Origin: Prevotella sp.
GTDB taxonomy: Bacteria > Bacteroidota > Bacteroidia > Bacteroidales > Dysgonomonadaceae
Assembly (NCBI GenBank): GCA_031285905.1
Contig: JAITVH010000053.1
Coordinates: 1-40,782, forward strand
Length of the DNA stretch: 40,782 nucleotides
Direction of reading: 5' to 3'
The notes beneath the pieces were generated by a model that saw only the letters and a list, made by a program, of their open reading frames with translations, did no database searches and was not told the DNA's origin. Position 1 is the first letter of the stretch; each line of letters starts with the position of its first letter. The position numbers and the translations under genes were made by a program. Positions 24,394-33,820 of this stretch are shown here, one piece after another.

Positions 24394-27051
24394 ATGAAAT
24401 TTCGCGTAATACTGACGATATTAATAATCTTTCCTCTAATAGTGAAAGGACAGGCAGATGTAATATTTTACTCTGAAGGGCCTATGTATGTCAAATACAA
24501 AGAAGGGCAGGATACCGCAACAAAAGGAGAAAAAGAATCTACGACCCTGTATATTCAGGGTTCTGCTAAATTTGCCAATGGATCTGTCGTAGATCAGAAA
24601 GGGCGTACTGAGATTACCCAGGATTTTATAAATGCTAAAGATCCGGCTACAGAAGTAGCTGCAAATAAGCAATTATTTATAAATACAGCAGAAGCCGATC
24701 CGTGGAATACTGGTGTTGTTGCTTTTGTCGGAAAGGGAAATGCTTATGACGATAACGGAACTACGAAATACATGGCTACCCTTCAGCGTATTTATGGGGT
24801 GATACCTTCGGGATCATCTGCAACAATAGAACAACAGAAAACTGATCTATGGATGAAGTTCCCTACAATATCGGTAGAAAAAGGTTTGCCTACTGCTACA
24901 GGAGATGATTGGCGAGATGTGGGATATCTAATGGTCGATCATACAGCTGCTTTATCTGTTTTCAATGTCAATGCACCTAAAGGAGATCGGTTTGCTGTAG
25001 ATGTTGCACTTGATGGAAAGAGACGCATGGTAAGTGGTCATGCCAAAATATATAATACAACAGCTAATACTTATTTGCCGGGATACAGCCAGGTTAACTG
25101 GAATATGTATAATTATAATAAGGCTACTAGCGTAGATGACGGGAAATTTGATAATGCCACTAATAGTGCTGATCCGAGTACACATGATTCTTCCTTGAGG
25201 AATAGTGAAGGATGGAATTATCTGACAGGATTTACTTCTCCATTTGCAGAAATGGGAGCAGACTACTTGTTTTATCATGCTCTAACTAAGCCCAATGGCG
25301 GAAGTATGACATCATATGAGGGGCCGATCGTTAATCCGTTTTACAGATTGCAGAAAGGTGTAGGATATTTCCATAGTATGGAAGTGTCTAATCATGATGA
25401 TACCGAGATAGATCTACGCTGGGATTTTGATGGTGATGGTGGAGGCCCTAAGGGAGTTTACCACGATAAACGAGCCAGAGGTCGTCATATCTTAAACAGA
25501 ATGGTGTTTCTAGATTATCTATCATCTGACCTTGATGATCCTAATAAAATGGGAGACTTTAGTAGGTTTGTACATGGTAATACTGGAGATTACAATGTCA
25601 GTACTGATAATCATCCTTATTTTACAACACGTACGCTTAGAGGAACTAACGATCCAAAATGGATAGATGAAAAAATAGGAGACCGAAGCCGTTATGAAGT
25701 AATCGCGAATGAGAAGTTCAATACGAAGACAGAAAATGGCACGAATATTGAAGTAACTGTAGATCTGAAACATGGTCTTAATTTTCTTGGTAATCCATTT
25801 ATGGCGCCTATCAGTTTAAATCCTCTTTTAGGATATGATGTAAATAAAAATCCAACAGAGACAGATAATGATAAATTTAAAGATGGAGTTTCAATTCCTA
25901 TATTTACTCCTTCGGGAGGCCCTACTGTAACGGTTTCGAGTGAAAGTACGGCAGCTCATCTTCGTTCTAAATATTGGTTAATAAATGAAGCTCTTATCAA
26001 GTATGACAAGTCACAACATCTATTCTTGTATAGAGCAAAATATGATTTTATAAGTAGAGATGGTTCGTCTGCTACTAATACAATAGATCCGTTCACATCG
26101 GAAAATGGAGGGCAAGGTACAGAACTGTATAATATTAATCCGTTGGATTATCGTATAGCACCGATGCAAATGTTTTGTTTGCAGGCAAGCCGTGATGTTA
26201 CTATAAAACTGGATATGGACTTATGTGCATTCGGTAAAACAAACTTTTTGAAGAGTGGAAGTGTAGAAGATGCTGCTGGTGCAGAAGAAATAATGCGTGA
26301 CTGGTTTATTGTAGAAGTTGAGGGACAAAATAAGAGTGTAACGCCTGACAGAACATCTGTAATCTTTAGAGAGGATGCTTATGCTCAGTTTAATGAAGAT
26401 CCATATGATACCAGAAAAGGGTTGACCAAAGAAATTGAAGAATATATTCCTGAGTATAATGGACAACAGACTTTAACAAAAATGACAGCTAGCAGAGGGA
26501 TTGTTTATACCCGTTCCACAGAAGGGATTAATCTGTTAGGTAATGGGGTTCCCCAAAATACTAAAGAGTTGGGATTATATTTTGTGCCTCCGACAGAAAC
26601 ACAGGAAATGACATTACGATTCTATGGATTAGAAAATCTGGAATCAGTGGCAGGTGTATGGTTGATAGACAGGCATTTAAATAATAAGATAGTAAAAATT
26701 GATTCGGATTATGAATATTCATTTGTATCTAATCCTTCAGATTATAGTGATGCCGAAAACGAAAACAGGTTTATTCTTCGTTTCTATGAAACAGATACGG
26801 ACATTATAGGCGGAGAGGATGAAGGCATTACAGCTTATTATAAAGAATCGACTTTATACATAAAAGGACTTAATGAAGAAGATATAAACAGCAGCTTAGA
26901 AATCTATGATATGCAAGGACGCCTTATCGCAAGGACAAAAGTAGATAAGGTTCCGATGGATTATTTTAAACCTTTAAGCTTGGGAACATATATTGTGAAG
27001 ATTTCAGGAAAGAGAAACTTTACATCTAAGTTTGTGAATTTGCGAAACTAA
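24394..27051 (+). CDS. Large exported protein with candidate type IX sorting tail
   Basis: This protein of about 885 aa starts at ATG 24394 with a clean signal peptide (MKFRVILTILIIFPLIVKGQ). The frame upstream to a TTG at 24361 is rejected as start. Most of the chain is beta-rich without catalytic motifs I recognise: DVIFYSEGPMYVKYK, a segment with DLRWDFDGDGGGPKG, and VDLKHGLNFLGNPFMAPISLN. The last 75 residues look like a type A C-terminal sorting domain of the type IX secretion system: a beta-sandwich with STLYIKGL, SLEIYDMQGRLIARTKV, LSLGTYIVKISG and a lysine-rich end KFVNLRN. It would then cross the outer membrane and be attached or released at the surface. A small membrane-anchored partner gene follows by 74 nt. 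Whether this organism has the type IX machinery cannot be judged from the window. Confidence 0.7.
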   Translation: MKFRVILTILIIFPLIVKGQADVIFYSEGPMYVKYKEGQDTATKGEKESTTLYIQGSAKFANGSVVDQKGRTEITQDFINAKDPATEVAANKQLFINTAEADPWNTGVVAFVGKGNAYDDNGTTKYMATLQRIYGVIPSGSSATIEQQKTDLWMKFPTISVEKGLPTATGDDWRDVGYLMVDHTAALSVFNVNAPKGDRFAVDVALDGKRRMVSGHAKIYNTTANTYLPGYSQVNWNMYNYNKATSVDDGKFDNATNSADPSTHDSSLRNSEGWNYLTGFTSPFAEMGADYLFYHALTKPNGGSMTSYEGPIVNPFYRLQKGVGYFHSMEVSNHDDTEIDLRWDFDGDGGGPKGVYHDKRARGRHILNRMVFLDYLSSDLDDPNKMGDFSRFVHGNTGDYNVSTDNHPYFTTRTLRGTNDPKWIDEKIGDRSRYEVIANEKFNTKTENGTNIEVTVDLKHGLNFLGNPFMAPISLNPLLGYDVNKNPTETDNDKFKDGVSIPIFTPSGGPTVTVSSESTAAHLRSKYWLINEALIKYDKSQHLFLYRAKYDFISRDGSSATNTIDPFTSENGGQGTELYNINPLDYRIAPMQMFCLQASRDVTIKLDMDLCAFGKTNFLKSGSVEDAAGAEEIMRDWFIVEVEGQNKSVTPDRTSVIFREDAYAQFNEDPYDTRKGLTKEIEEYIPEYNGQQTLTKMTASRGIVYTRSTEGINLLGNGVPQNTKELGLYFVPPTETQEMTLRFYGLENLESVAGVWLIDRHLNNKIVKIDSDYEYSFVSNPSDYSDAENENRFILRFYETDTDIIGGEDEGITAYYKESTLYIKGLNEEDINSSLEIYDMQGRLIARTKVDKVPMDYFKPLSLGTYIVKISGKRNFTSKFVNLRN

Positions 27052-27125
27052 AGCATTATTTATTCAACTAATATTCGTTACTTGAGAGGATTTACATTAC
27101 ACGAACATGTGATAAAAACTATAAG

Positions 27126-27509
27126 ATGAAAGCGAAACTACAAATATTACTATTTCTGATGTTGATTTTTTGTTTGAACATCATCACTGTAGCACCAGTT
27201 ATGGCTGACACAGAGGTGCCTGTTGTATCGAGTGATGAGTTACCTTCTTCATCCTTTCTAAAGAAGGAGAAACGATCAATTGCAAATACGCTGGAGAGTT
27301 CATCTTTGATTATGCCAACCGTTGGTTTGCTTAGTGCCGGAGAATCATGGAAAGATCCATTCTTACCGGGATGGGAATCCTCTGATCCTGGAAATGTCGG
27401 CTCTACTGGCCCTATAGGAGATGCTTCATTGCCTATTATATTTTCGTTCTTACTACTTTATCTGATTTATAGGGGAGTGAGTACATCGAGAAGGAAAAAC
27501 CAATTTTAG
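27126..27509 (+). CDS. Small exported protein with C-terminal membrane anchor
   Basis: This 127-aa protein has an N-terminal signal peptide (MKAKLQILLFLMLIFCLNIITVAPVMA), a polar Ser-rich middle and a C-terminal unit. That unit is the GPIGDAS motif, a hydrophobic helix LPIIFSFLLLYLIYRGV and a basic end STSRRKNQF. This motif-helix-basic tail layout resembles a processing or anchoring signal, but I know no named family for it. It lies 74 nt after the large secreted protein gene on the same strand and is followed by a strong terminator, so the pair is probably one transcript. Function unknown. Confidence 0.7.
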   Translation: MKAKLQILLFLMLIFCLNIITVAPVMADTEVPVVSSDELPSSSFLKKEKRSIANTLESSSLIMPTVGLLSAGESWKDPFLPGWESSDPGNVGSTGPIGDASLPIIFSFLLLYLIYRGVSTSRRKNQF

Positions 27510-27542
27510 AGTAAAAAAAGAAAAGTTATAAAGAATATATAG

Positions 27543-27570
27543 AGCATCATGATATCCATGATGCTTTTTT
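27543..27570 (+). terminator. Rho-independent terminator after the small partner gene
   Basis: AGCATCATG (27543-27551) and CATGATGCT (27557-27565) form a perfect 9-bp stem with a 5-nt loop, followed by TTTTT. It ends the large/small protein transcript. Confidence 0.85.
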
Positions 27571-27611
27571 GTTTTATGCAAGTATCTGATCTGTAGTATT
27601 GGCTATTTGTA

Positions 27612-27655
27612 TAAAAAAAAGAACTCCCCCTTCCAAAATAGGAGGAGGGAGTTCT
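27612..27655 (-). terminator. Rho-independent terminator for the SusCDE operon
   Basis: AGAACTCCC (27620-27628) pairs perfectly with GGGAGTTCT (27647-27655). The stem continues inward by about five pairs after one mismatch, closing on an AAAATA loop. On the minus strand the hairpin is followed by eight T, so it ends transcripts from the SusE-like gene. It lies about 140 nt past that gene's stop. The remaining 27660-27794 sequence has a small hairpin (TACTAC/GTAGTA at 27704-27718) and no gene I would call. Confidence 0.75.
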
Positions 27656-27794
27656 GGGCATTCATTACAAATTACTAACTCTAATCTAACCTTTATGATT
27701 AATTACTACTATGTAGTATACTTCTTATCTGTAAAAGACTTAAGGCCATGATTTTAGTCTGTAAAAAAATATATGATAGTGGTTTTAAAATTTC

Positions 27795-28322
27795 TCATTG
27801 CTTTGCTGTATTATTGGTGATTTCACCTACTCTCTTATCTTTACTGAGTAATTTTGGCTGCGGGACAAACGTTTGTACAGCCACCTCACAATAGGCTATT
27901 TCGGGATAAATAAATTTAGGCCCGTTGATTTTTGCCACAACTCTGGCTTTCAGGTTGACAAACTCTCCAGGATACACCCCCCATTTTTCTATAATGGTTT
28001 TATTTAATTCCAGATTGGAATAGCTTTTCTTAAAGTGATTAATTGTATCGGGATCGGTAGATGCTTCGAAATTGTTGATTGCCATATCTAATCTGAAAAT
28101 GTACATTACGGTATTATACGCAGGCCTGTCAATGCCTTTGTTCCATATGAAGGTGATTACTTCTATTGGATATTCCGATTCTACTAATATTATTGTGTCT
28201 TCCGATGCTGTTAGTTTCAATGGAGTTCCACTGACCTTTTCTTCGTCAGCATCACAACAGGCATTGAAAGTAAGCCCGATGACCAATATTATTAAAAGTA
28301 GTATCTTATATAATGTATTCAT
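27795..28322 (-). CDS. SusE-like outer-membrane lipoprotein
   Basis: This 175-aa protein has a lipoprotein signal peptide ending near FNACCDADEE. A beta-sandwich domain like the N-terminal domain of SusE follows (PLKLTASEDTIILVESEYPIEVITFIWNKGID, YNTVMYIFRLDMAINNF). SusE-type proteins bind glycan at the cell surface next to the SusCD importer. This one has only about one domain, so it is shorter than canonical SusE and its ligand-binding residues cannot be assigned. It is the last gene of the operon, 28 nt after the SusD-like gene. Confidence 0.72.
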   Translation of the reverse strand: MNTLYKILLLIILVIGLTFNACCDADEEKVSGTPLKLTASEDTIILVESEYPIEVITFIWNKGIDRPAYNTVMYIFRLDMAINNFEASTDPDTINHFKKSYSNLELNKTIIEKWGVYPGEFVNLKARVVAKINGPKFIYPEIAYCEVAVQTFVPQPKLLSKDKRVGEITNNTAKQ

Positions 28323-28350
28323 ATTATCATTTTAACAGGTTTTCATCCCA

Positions 28351-30258
28351 TTACCAGTATGGTAATTGTTTCAAATTGAGATTTTTATCCATCTGATTTT
28401 GATGAATAGGCAAGAAATAATTCTTTGTAGAGAATCCACGGGTAATATAAGGCTTTCTTACATAAAAGGCCTTTCCGTTATTAGGATTATCATCTTTTTC
28501 CGTACCATAATAGTTCATTCCATAGTATGGCCCGCTCAGAATATCTATTTCTTTCCAGCGACGTATATCATCATAGCGAATAGCGTATTCACAATTGAAC
28601 TCTACGCGGCGTTCGCGTTTAATGGCTTCTTTCATGGCTTCTTTTCCCTTCGGAGCAGGTATCTGTTCCAATCCATCTCCATAGCCGGGGATTCCAGCCC
28701 TTTCTCTGATAGGGTTGATGTATTTCAATATCTCGGCTGTCTGAGATGGATCTACTTCATTCAGAGCTTCTGCATAGTTTAAATAGGCTTCAGCCAAACG
28801 GTATAATATGCCAGGGCGGTATATGTTTGCATTGGTAGGATCCTGATCAGGGTGTACTCTTTTTCTTAATAAGTATCCGTTTTGAGGTGCATCATGGGTT
28901 GGCCCGCCATCTGCTCCGTTCATATAGAAATTTACATTCTTTTTATATGTACGTAACCATGCTTCATTGTATAGTACCGAGATATAGAAGCGTGGTTCCC
29001 TGTTTACATACATGTTGAATGTTCCGGACGGAGCGACTATGTTGTCTGTCAGATTTTCATCTGCTTCTTTTACACCTTCTTTCCACTTTGTTTTTCTGAT
29101 ATCATCAGCTTGTGAAAATCCTGATTCTGTATTGATAATAGGATTTCCATTTGCACCATAGCCAGTTATAGCCGGTAACCCATTGCTCATGAAAAAAGCA
29201 TCAACCAAGCTTTGGGTAACGCCCAGTCCACCGTTTCCTCTAAATCCGCGAGGTAGCGCATGATTGTTATGCTGGCCATAATTGCATGATGAACGAGCCC
29301 ATAAGATTTCTTTGTTACCGTTCCGAAATTCGGTGAAGGACATGTTCATATATGACTGGAACGGATCAATCGTTCCATCGTCGTTATACTCATGGTATAA
29401 TGCATAACCATTATTGTGAGCCATATCTATCAAGGTTTTGCAAGCTTCTGCCGCACGAACCCATTTTTGGGGGTCATAGGTGGAATTGAAGATTTTTTCA
29501 CCTTTGTTATTTTCCATCTCAATGTATTTGGGATCGGTATTCCCATTAACCAGCGGACTGGCGGCAAACAATAACATTCGTGCCCTCACTGCATGACATG
29601 CTATAGATGTTATTCTTCCATATTTTTGGGTATTGGTGTAGTATGCTGGTAACATTTTGGCTACTTCCTTCAGCTCGTTGTCGATCCAGTTGATAACATC
29701 ATCAAAAGGATTCTGGCCTATCATCAGCGTCTCTGCCGGGTCATTATAGTCAGATAGCCACGTTTGCAACGGAATGGCTCCATACGTGTTTACCAGTAGG
29801 TAATAATAATATGCAACAAGAAAACGGGCTTCTGCTTTCATGAGGTTGACGTCTTCTACTGTAACGTTCTGGTCAGGAAGAGGTTTTACATGTTCCTGAA
29901 AGATTAGAGCAGCACGTATTCTGGTAGGAAGATCTCCCCAGAAATTGCCACTCCATCCTGTTTCAGAATTCCAGTCACCTTTTATTTTGCTGATACAGTC
30001 CCATTCATATACTTCCCATCCTGCAGACGGGGAATAATCGTCAGCATAGGCATCGTAGTTTTTAAGCATAGGAAAATAAGGGTCAGGGATGGCATTATAA
30101 ACACCTGCCAACCAATCTTCTGTTCGTGTTTTATCATTGAACACCATCTCTAAGGTCAGCTGGTCGTCCGGCGATTTGTCCAGAAAGTCGGAACAAGAAC
30201 CGACCAACAGAAGGATGATCAGTGATAAAATTATATATTTAATTATGTTCGAGTTCAT
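28351..30258 (-). CDS. SusD/RagB-family nutrient-binding lipoprotein
   Basis: This 635-aa surface lipoprotein (cysteine in LLVGSCSDFLDKSPDDQLT) is the lid of a SusCD-type importer. Family features are the DFLDKSP start and the TPR-containing N-terminal half (MKAEARFLVAYYYYLLVNTYGAIPL, ACHAVRARMLLFAASPLVNG). The C-terminal SusD domain has YRLAEAYLNYAEALNEV, IKRERRVEFNCEYAIRYDDIRRWKE and NYFLPIHQNQMDKN. Full length. Its gene starts 21 nt after the SusC gene ends. The ligand is unknown. SusCD importers mostly take oligosaccharides, some take peptides. Confidence 0.95.
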   Translation of the reverse strand: MNSNIIKYIILSLIILLLVGSCSDFLDKSPDDQLTLEMVFNDKTRTEDWLAGVYNAIPDPYFPMLKNYDAYADDYSPSAGWEVYEWDCISKIKGDWNSETGWSGNFWGDLPTRIRAALIFQEHVKPLPDQNVTVEDVNLMKAEARFLVAYYYYLLVNTYGAIPLQTWLSDYNDPAETLMIGQNPFDDVINWIDNELKEVAKMLPAYYTNTQKYGRITSIACHAVRARMLLFAASPLVNGNTDPKYIEMENNKGEKIFNSTYDPQKWVRAAEACKTLIDMAHNNGYALYHEYNDDGTIDPFQSYMNMSFTEFRNGNKEILWARSSCNYGQHNNHALPRGFRGNGGLGVTQSLVDAFFMSNGLPAITGYGANGNPIINTESGFSQADDIRKTKWKEGVKEADENLTDNIVAPSGTFNMYVNREPRFYISVLYNEAWLRTYKKNVNFYMNGADGGPTHDAPQNGYLLRKRVHPDQDPTNANIYRPGILYRLAEAYLNYAEALNEVDPSQTAEILKYINPIRERAGIPGYGDGLEQIPAPKGKEAMKEAIKRERRVEFNCEYAIRYDDIRRWKEIDILSGPYYGMNYYGTEKDDNPNNGKAFYVRKPYITRGFSTKNYFLPIHQNQMDKNLNLKQLPYW

Positions 30259-30279
30259 AATACTTTCCTTATTATTTCT

Positions 30280-33200
30280 TTAGAATGTAATTTCTAAGCC
30301 TACAGAGTATGTTTTCATAATCGGATATCTTAATCCATTGTCGTCAGGAGAATCTATTTCAGGATCCCATAGCTTAAACTTGGAAAAGGTGAGAAGATTG
30401 GTTCCCCGTAAAAATATCCTCGCATGGTTGATAGATGCCTGTCTTGTAAGTACTTTGGGAAATGTGTATCCAAATTCTATATTCTTCAACCTCAGCAAAC
30501 TCATATTCTTCAGCCACCAGCTAGAGGTTTTATGATTGTTGGCATTGTACCCATAATGCAATCGGGGATAGAATGCATCGTGCCGGGGATTCTCTATAGT
30601 CCATGCATCCGAAGCATTACTGTATATATTGCCTGTAGTGCCCATATTGGCGCCAGGCAAGAAATCGGTACCACGTCCTATCATCCGGTAAGTGCGTCCG
30701 TTACCCTGAAAGAATAGACCGAAATCAAATCCTTTGTATGTGGTATTCAGTATGAATCCGTATACAATTTCGGGGTTCTTTGTCCCTTTCAAGGCAGTCA
30801 TATCTTTATCTGTTATTTCTCCATCTCCATCCAGATCGACATATTTGATGTCTCCCGGATAAACACGATCACTATATTTGTGTACAGGGATATCATCCTT
30901 TAGTGTCCCGTTTTCGAGGTCAGCGAAATCTTCTTCTGTAAATAATCCGTCTGCTACTAATCCGAAGATTTGATCAACAGGTTTTCCTAATGAAGAACGG
31001 TGTGTCCCTACCTTACCTATATCTTCATCATTCTCGGTCACTTTATTTTTAGCATAGGTTACATTAGCTCTAGCGCTAATGTTCCAATCTTTATTGATCT
31101 GCTTATTGATATCCAAAGCTATTTCAAATCCCTGGTTGGTAACCTTACCAAAGTTTGCCCATGGGGTTTCTGCAAACCCGGCAGAATTAGGGAAGTTATT
31201 ACGCTTCATAAAGATATCTTTCCTTTTTTCCTGGAATACATCGACTTGTAATTCCATAAAATTGAAGAAGCCTAACTCCAGTCCAAAATTTGTTTTTGCA
31301 ACAGTTTCCCATGTTAAATTAGCGACACCGATATCGCCTTCTCTACGCCCATCTCTATGGTAAAAACCGGTTCCGACTCCCCAGTCATATCCTCCGGTGC
31401 TATTTATTGTTGTGATATAGGCAAAGCGCCTGCCTCCGGCTAATTGGTCGTCTCCGGCAAGACCGTGAGATACTCTGAATTTTATTTTGTGGATGGTATT
31501 CCTAATGCCTCTCATAAATGGTTCTTCGGACATGATCCATCCTGCGGAAACAGAAGGAAAAAATCCAAAGCGTTTGCCTTTCGCAAAATTCTCGGAGCCA
31601 TTGTATCCAAAATTGAATTCGCCAATGTAGCATCCTTTCAATGTGTATGAGGCACGACCTGCAAAGCCCTGATGGCGGAAAGGCAATGCTTCGCCTACGT
31701 CATAGTCTGTCTGGTTATATAATAGCAGACCATTGACGGCATGGTCGCCAAATGCATGGTCATAGTTTAAACTGGCTTCCAGATACATACTGTTGTTGCC
31801 CCAATCGTGGGTAGGAACAGTAACCAGAAATTCCTGTCCGATTGATCCGTCAGAGAGATTCAGTTCGCCTGTTTCGGGATTTCTGGTGGTTGCCGGAACA
31901 TAGTATATTGGTGTTTTGTGTCTTCTCACTCCGTTTTGTGAAAGATAATCGTAGGAGAATATTCCTTTGGCTTTTAATCCCTGAGTGATAATTCTTAGAT
32001 CTTGTTCTACAGAAAAAGAAGATTCCAGTTTGCTTTGTGTACTCCTGTCAAATCCCATCTGTGTAGATATTGCCCAAGGGTTACTCCTGTTTATTCGTTG
32101 GGGTATTTTGCCATTTTTGTATATAGTAGGATGCACAAACGGAGGTGTAGAAAATGCTTGCGAAAATATGTAATCGATCCCCTCTTCGTGTGCCGGGGCT
32201 ACTCTTCGCTGCAAATATCCTCCTATATTGAATCTCAATAGCGTGGAGGGAGTGATGTCCATATCGACATTTGAACGCATATTGAAACGATTGATGCGCA
32301 AGCTCGAGTCCCAAGATTGGTTTTTGTCTCTTTTCATTATCCCGTCTTCATGGAAATATGCTGCAACAAAGGAGTAGCGCAGTTTTTCCGTACCACCGCT
32401 GATATCTAGCGATACCCGGGTGTTGTTAGCTTGGTTTTTCGTTAATTCTTTCACCCAGTTTACATCCGGATATAGTTCTTCATCGTACCGGGTTCTGAAC
32501 ATGTTTATATACTCCTCGTTGTATGCCGATTGGGCACCATCCTGTATGGCAAGGTCTCTTACCAGTTGCAGATAATCTACCGAGTTCAGAAATTCCGGTA
32601 ATTTTACAGGCTGACTGACAGAGTGCTCAGCTTTTATGTTAATCACTGTTCTGCCTACTTTCCCTCTTTTGGTGGTAACCAGTATCACCCCGTTGGCTCC
32701 CCGCACTCCATATATTGCACTGGCAGCAGCGTCTTTTAATACAGAGAATGTTTCTATCTCATTTATATCGATGTTATTGATCGACCTTTCTATACCGTCT
32801 ACCAGAACTAGTGGTGTCCTGTTTGGCCCGAAAGTATTAATACCCCGAATCCAGAATTCCGAATTATCGTATCCGGGTTCCCCCGAACGTTGTACCCCGA
32901 TTATGCCGGCTACATTTCCGGCCAGATTATTACTCAGCGAGCGGGTGGTACCCATATTTAATTGTCTCGGGGTTATAGTTGTGATAGCCCCTACTACAGA
33001 CTCTTTCTTTTGTGTGCCATATCCTACTACTATGACTTCTTCTAACTGGCCAACATCTTCTTGTAATATAATATTGATGATTTTTCTTTCGCCAATGGTT
33101 TCTTCTCTAGCTATAAATCCTACATATCTGTATTCGAGTACACTATATTTTGGTTCGTCTACACTAATAATATAGTTCCCATCAGTGTCTGTTATCACAC

Positions 33201-33633
33201 CTATGGTTGGATTATCTTTCAACCTGACGGTGACTCCTATAAGTGGTTCCCCCTTCATATCTGTCACATTTCCCTTCACATAGAACTTGTCTGCTAGCAA
33301 AGAGGTGGGATGCGACGTGTTTTCACTTGCATCCTTTTGAGATATGAATATCTGTCTGTCAGATATTTTGTAGATGTTCCCTGTATTTTCGAATAATTTA
33401 TCCAAGATTTTATCTATAGTCTTATTTTCTACGTTTATAGACACCACTCTTTTGCTATCCAGCGTTTCATCATTATATAAGAATATATACTCACCTTTTT
33501 TCTCTATCTCTGTGAAGACCTCTTTTATTGTTTTGTTCTTCAAATTGAGGCTCAAAGATATAGTCTGTGAATAACTGTTATGAGCAAAAGAAATACCCAT
33601 CATAAGAATGAGAAAAAATGTCGTAAGCTTCAT
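30280..33633 (-). CDS. SusC/RagA-family TonB-linked outer-membrane importer with STN domain
   Basis: This 1117-aa TonB-dependent transporter has a signal peptide (ending NSYSQ). An STN domain (about 25-100, LNLKNKTIKEVFTEIEKKGEYIFLY) and a carboxypeptidase-like regulatory domain (FYVKGNVTDMKGEPLIGVTV, about 118-200) come next. The TonB-box region is EEVIVVGYGTQKKE, followed by the plug (NLAGNVAGIIGVQ, ASAIYGVRGANGVILVTTKRG) and a 22-strand barrel ending in VGLEITF. The STN domain is the part that signals to FecR-type anti-sigma factors, and the upstream sigma/anti-sigma pair fits this. It forms the channel for the SusD lid encoded next. Antisense signals lie between its start and the anti-sigma gene (33693-33786). 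Confidence 0.96.
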   Translation of the reverse strand: MKLTTFFLILMMGISFAHNSYSQTISLSLNLKNKTIKEVFTEIEKKGEYIFLYNDETLDSKRVVSINVENKTIDKILDKLFENTGNIYKISDRQIFISQKDASENTSHPTSLLADKFYVKGNVTDMKGEPLIGVTVRLKDNPTIGVITDTDGNYIISVDEPKYSVLEYRYVGFIAREETIGERKIINIILQEDVGQLEEVIVVGYGTQKKESVVGAITTITPRQLNMGTTRSLSNNLAGNVAGIIGVQRSGEPGYDNSEFWIRGINTFGPNRTPLVLVDGIERSINNIDINEIETFSVLKDAAASAIYGVRGANGVILVTTKRGKVGRTVINIKAEHSVSQPVKLPEFLNSVDYLQLVRDLAIQDGAQSAYNEEYINMFRTRYDEELYPDVNWVKELTKNQANNTRVSLDISGGTEKLRYSFVAAYFHEDGIMKRDKNQSWDSSLRINRFNMRSNVDMDITPSTLLRFNIGGYLQRRVAPAHEEGIDYIFSQAFSTPPFVHPTIYKNGKIPQRINRSNPWAISTQMGFDRSTQSKLESSFSVEQDLRIITQGLKAKGIFSYDYLSQNGVRRHKTPIYYVPATTRNPETGELNLSDGSIGQEFLVTVPTHDWGNNSMYLEASLNYDHAFGDHAVNGLLLYNQTDYDVGEALPFRHQGFAGRASYTLKGCYIGEFNFGYNGSENFAKGKRFGFFPSVSAGWIMSEEPFMRGIRNTIHKIKFRVSHGLAGDDQLAGGRRFAYITTINSTGGYDWGVGTGFYHRDGRREGDIGVANLTWETVAKTNFGLELGFFNFMELQVDVFQEKRKDIFMKRNNFPNSAGFAETPWANFGKVTNQGFEIALDINKQINKDWNISARANVTYAKNKVTENDEDIGKVGTHRSSLGKPVDQIFGLVADGLFTEEDFADLENGTLKDDIPVHKYSDRVYPGDIKYVDLDGDGEITDKDMTALKGTKNPEIVYGFILNTTYKGFDFGLFFQGNGRTYRMIGRGTDFLPGANMGTTGNIYSNASDAWTIENPRHDAFYPRLHYGYNANNHKTSSWWLKNMSLLRLKNIEFGYTFPKVLTRQASINHARIFLRGTNLLTFSKFKLWDPEIDSPDDNGLRYPIMKTYSVGLEITF

Positions 33634-33692
33634 AGTCAGGAGTGCTACTCTAGTATTAGCATTATTTTAAACTGAGTCTGTTATTTTTTTCA

Positions 33693-33786
33693 TACTTTTG
33701 TAATGATTTATTGGTTAACATTATACAACATATTGACTAATTAGATCATTGACCGGATGGTGTTTGGCGATGTCATCCGGTTTTTT
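33693..33786 (+). ncRNA. Candidate cis-antisense small RNA upstream of susC
   Basis: A plus-strand -7 box TACTTTTG (33693-33700) is followed 52 nt later by a Rho-independent terminator: ACCGGATG (33752-33759) pairs perfectly with CATCCGGT (33774-33781), then six T end at 33786. Transcription would give an RNA of about 80 nt (near 33707-33786) running against the sigma/anti-sigma to SusC leader. No plus-strand protein gene exists there to explain the terminator. Such antisense RNAs near SusC genes of sigma-regulated polysaccharide loci are known in Bacteroides. No clear -33 element is visible. Confidence 0.5.
33752..33786 (+). terminator. Plus-strand terminator between anti-sigma gene and susC
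   Basis: A perfect 8-bp GC-rich stem (ACCGGATG/CATCCGGT), 14-nt loop and six T (33781-33786). The T-tract is on the plus strand only. For the minus-strand anti-sigma gene the hairpin would be followed by CAATGATC, so it is a poor terminator in that direction. Confidence 0.75.
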
Positions 33787-33820
33787 GATTCCTGTACATC
33801 TGCGATTCTTCCCGAAGAAG

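Noticed and set aside
32636-33175. 179-aa open frame antisense to susC
   Set aside because: It lies wholly inside the plug region of the SusC gene, has no recognisable domain and mirrors the conserved coding sequence. A shadow frame.
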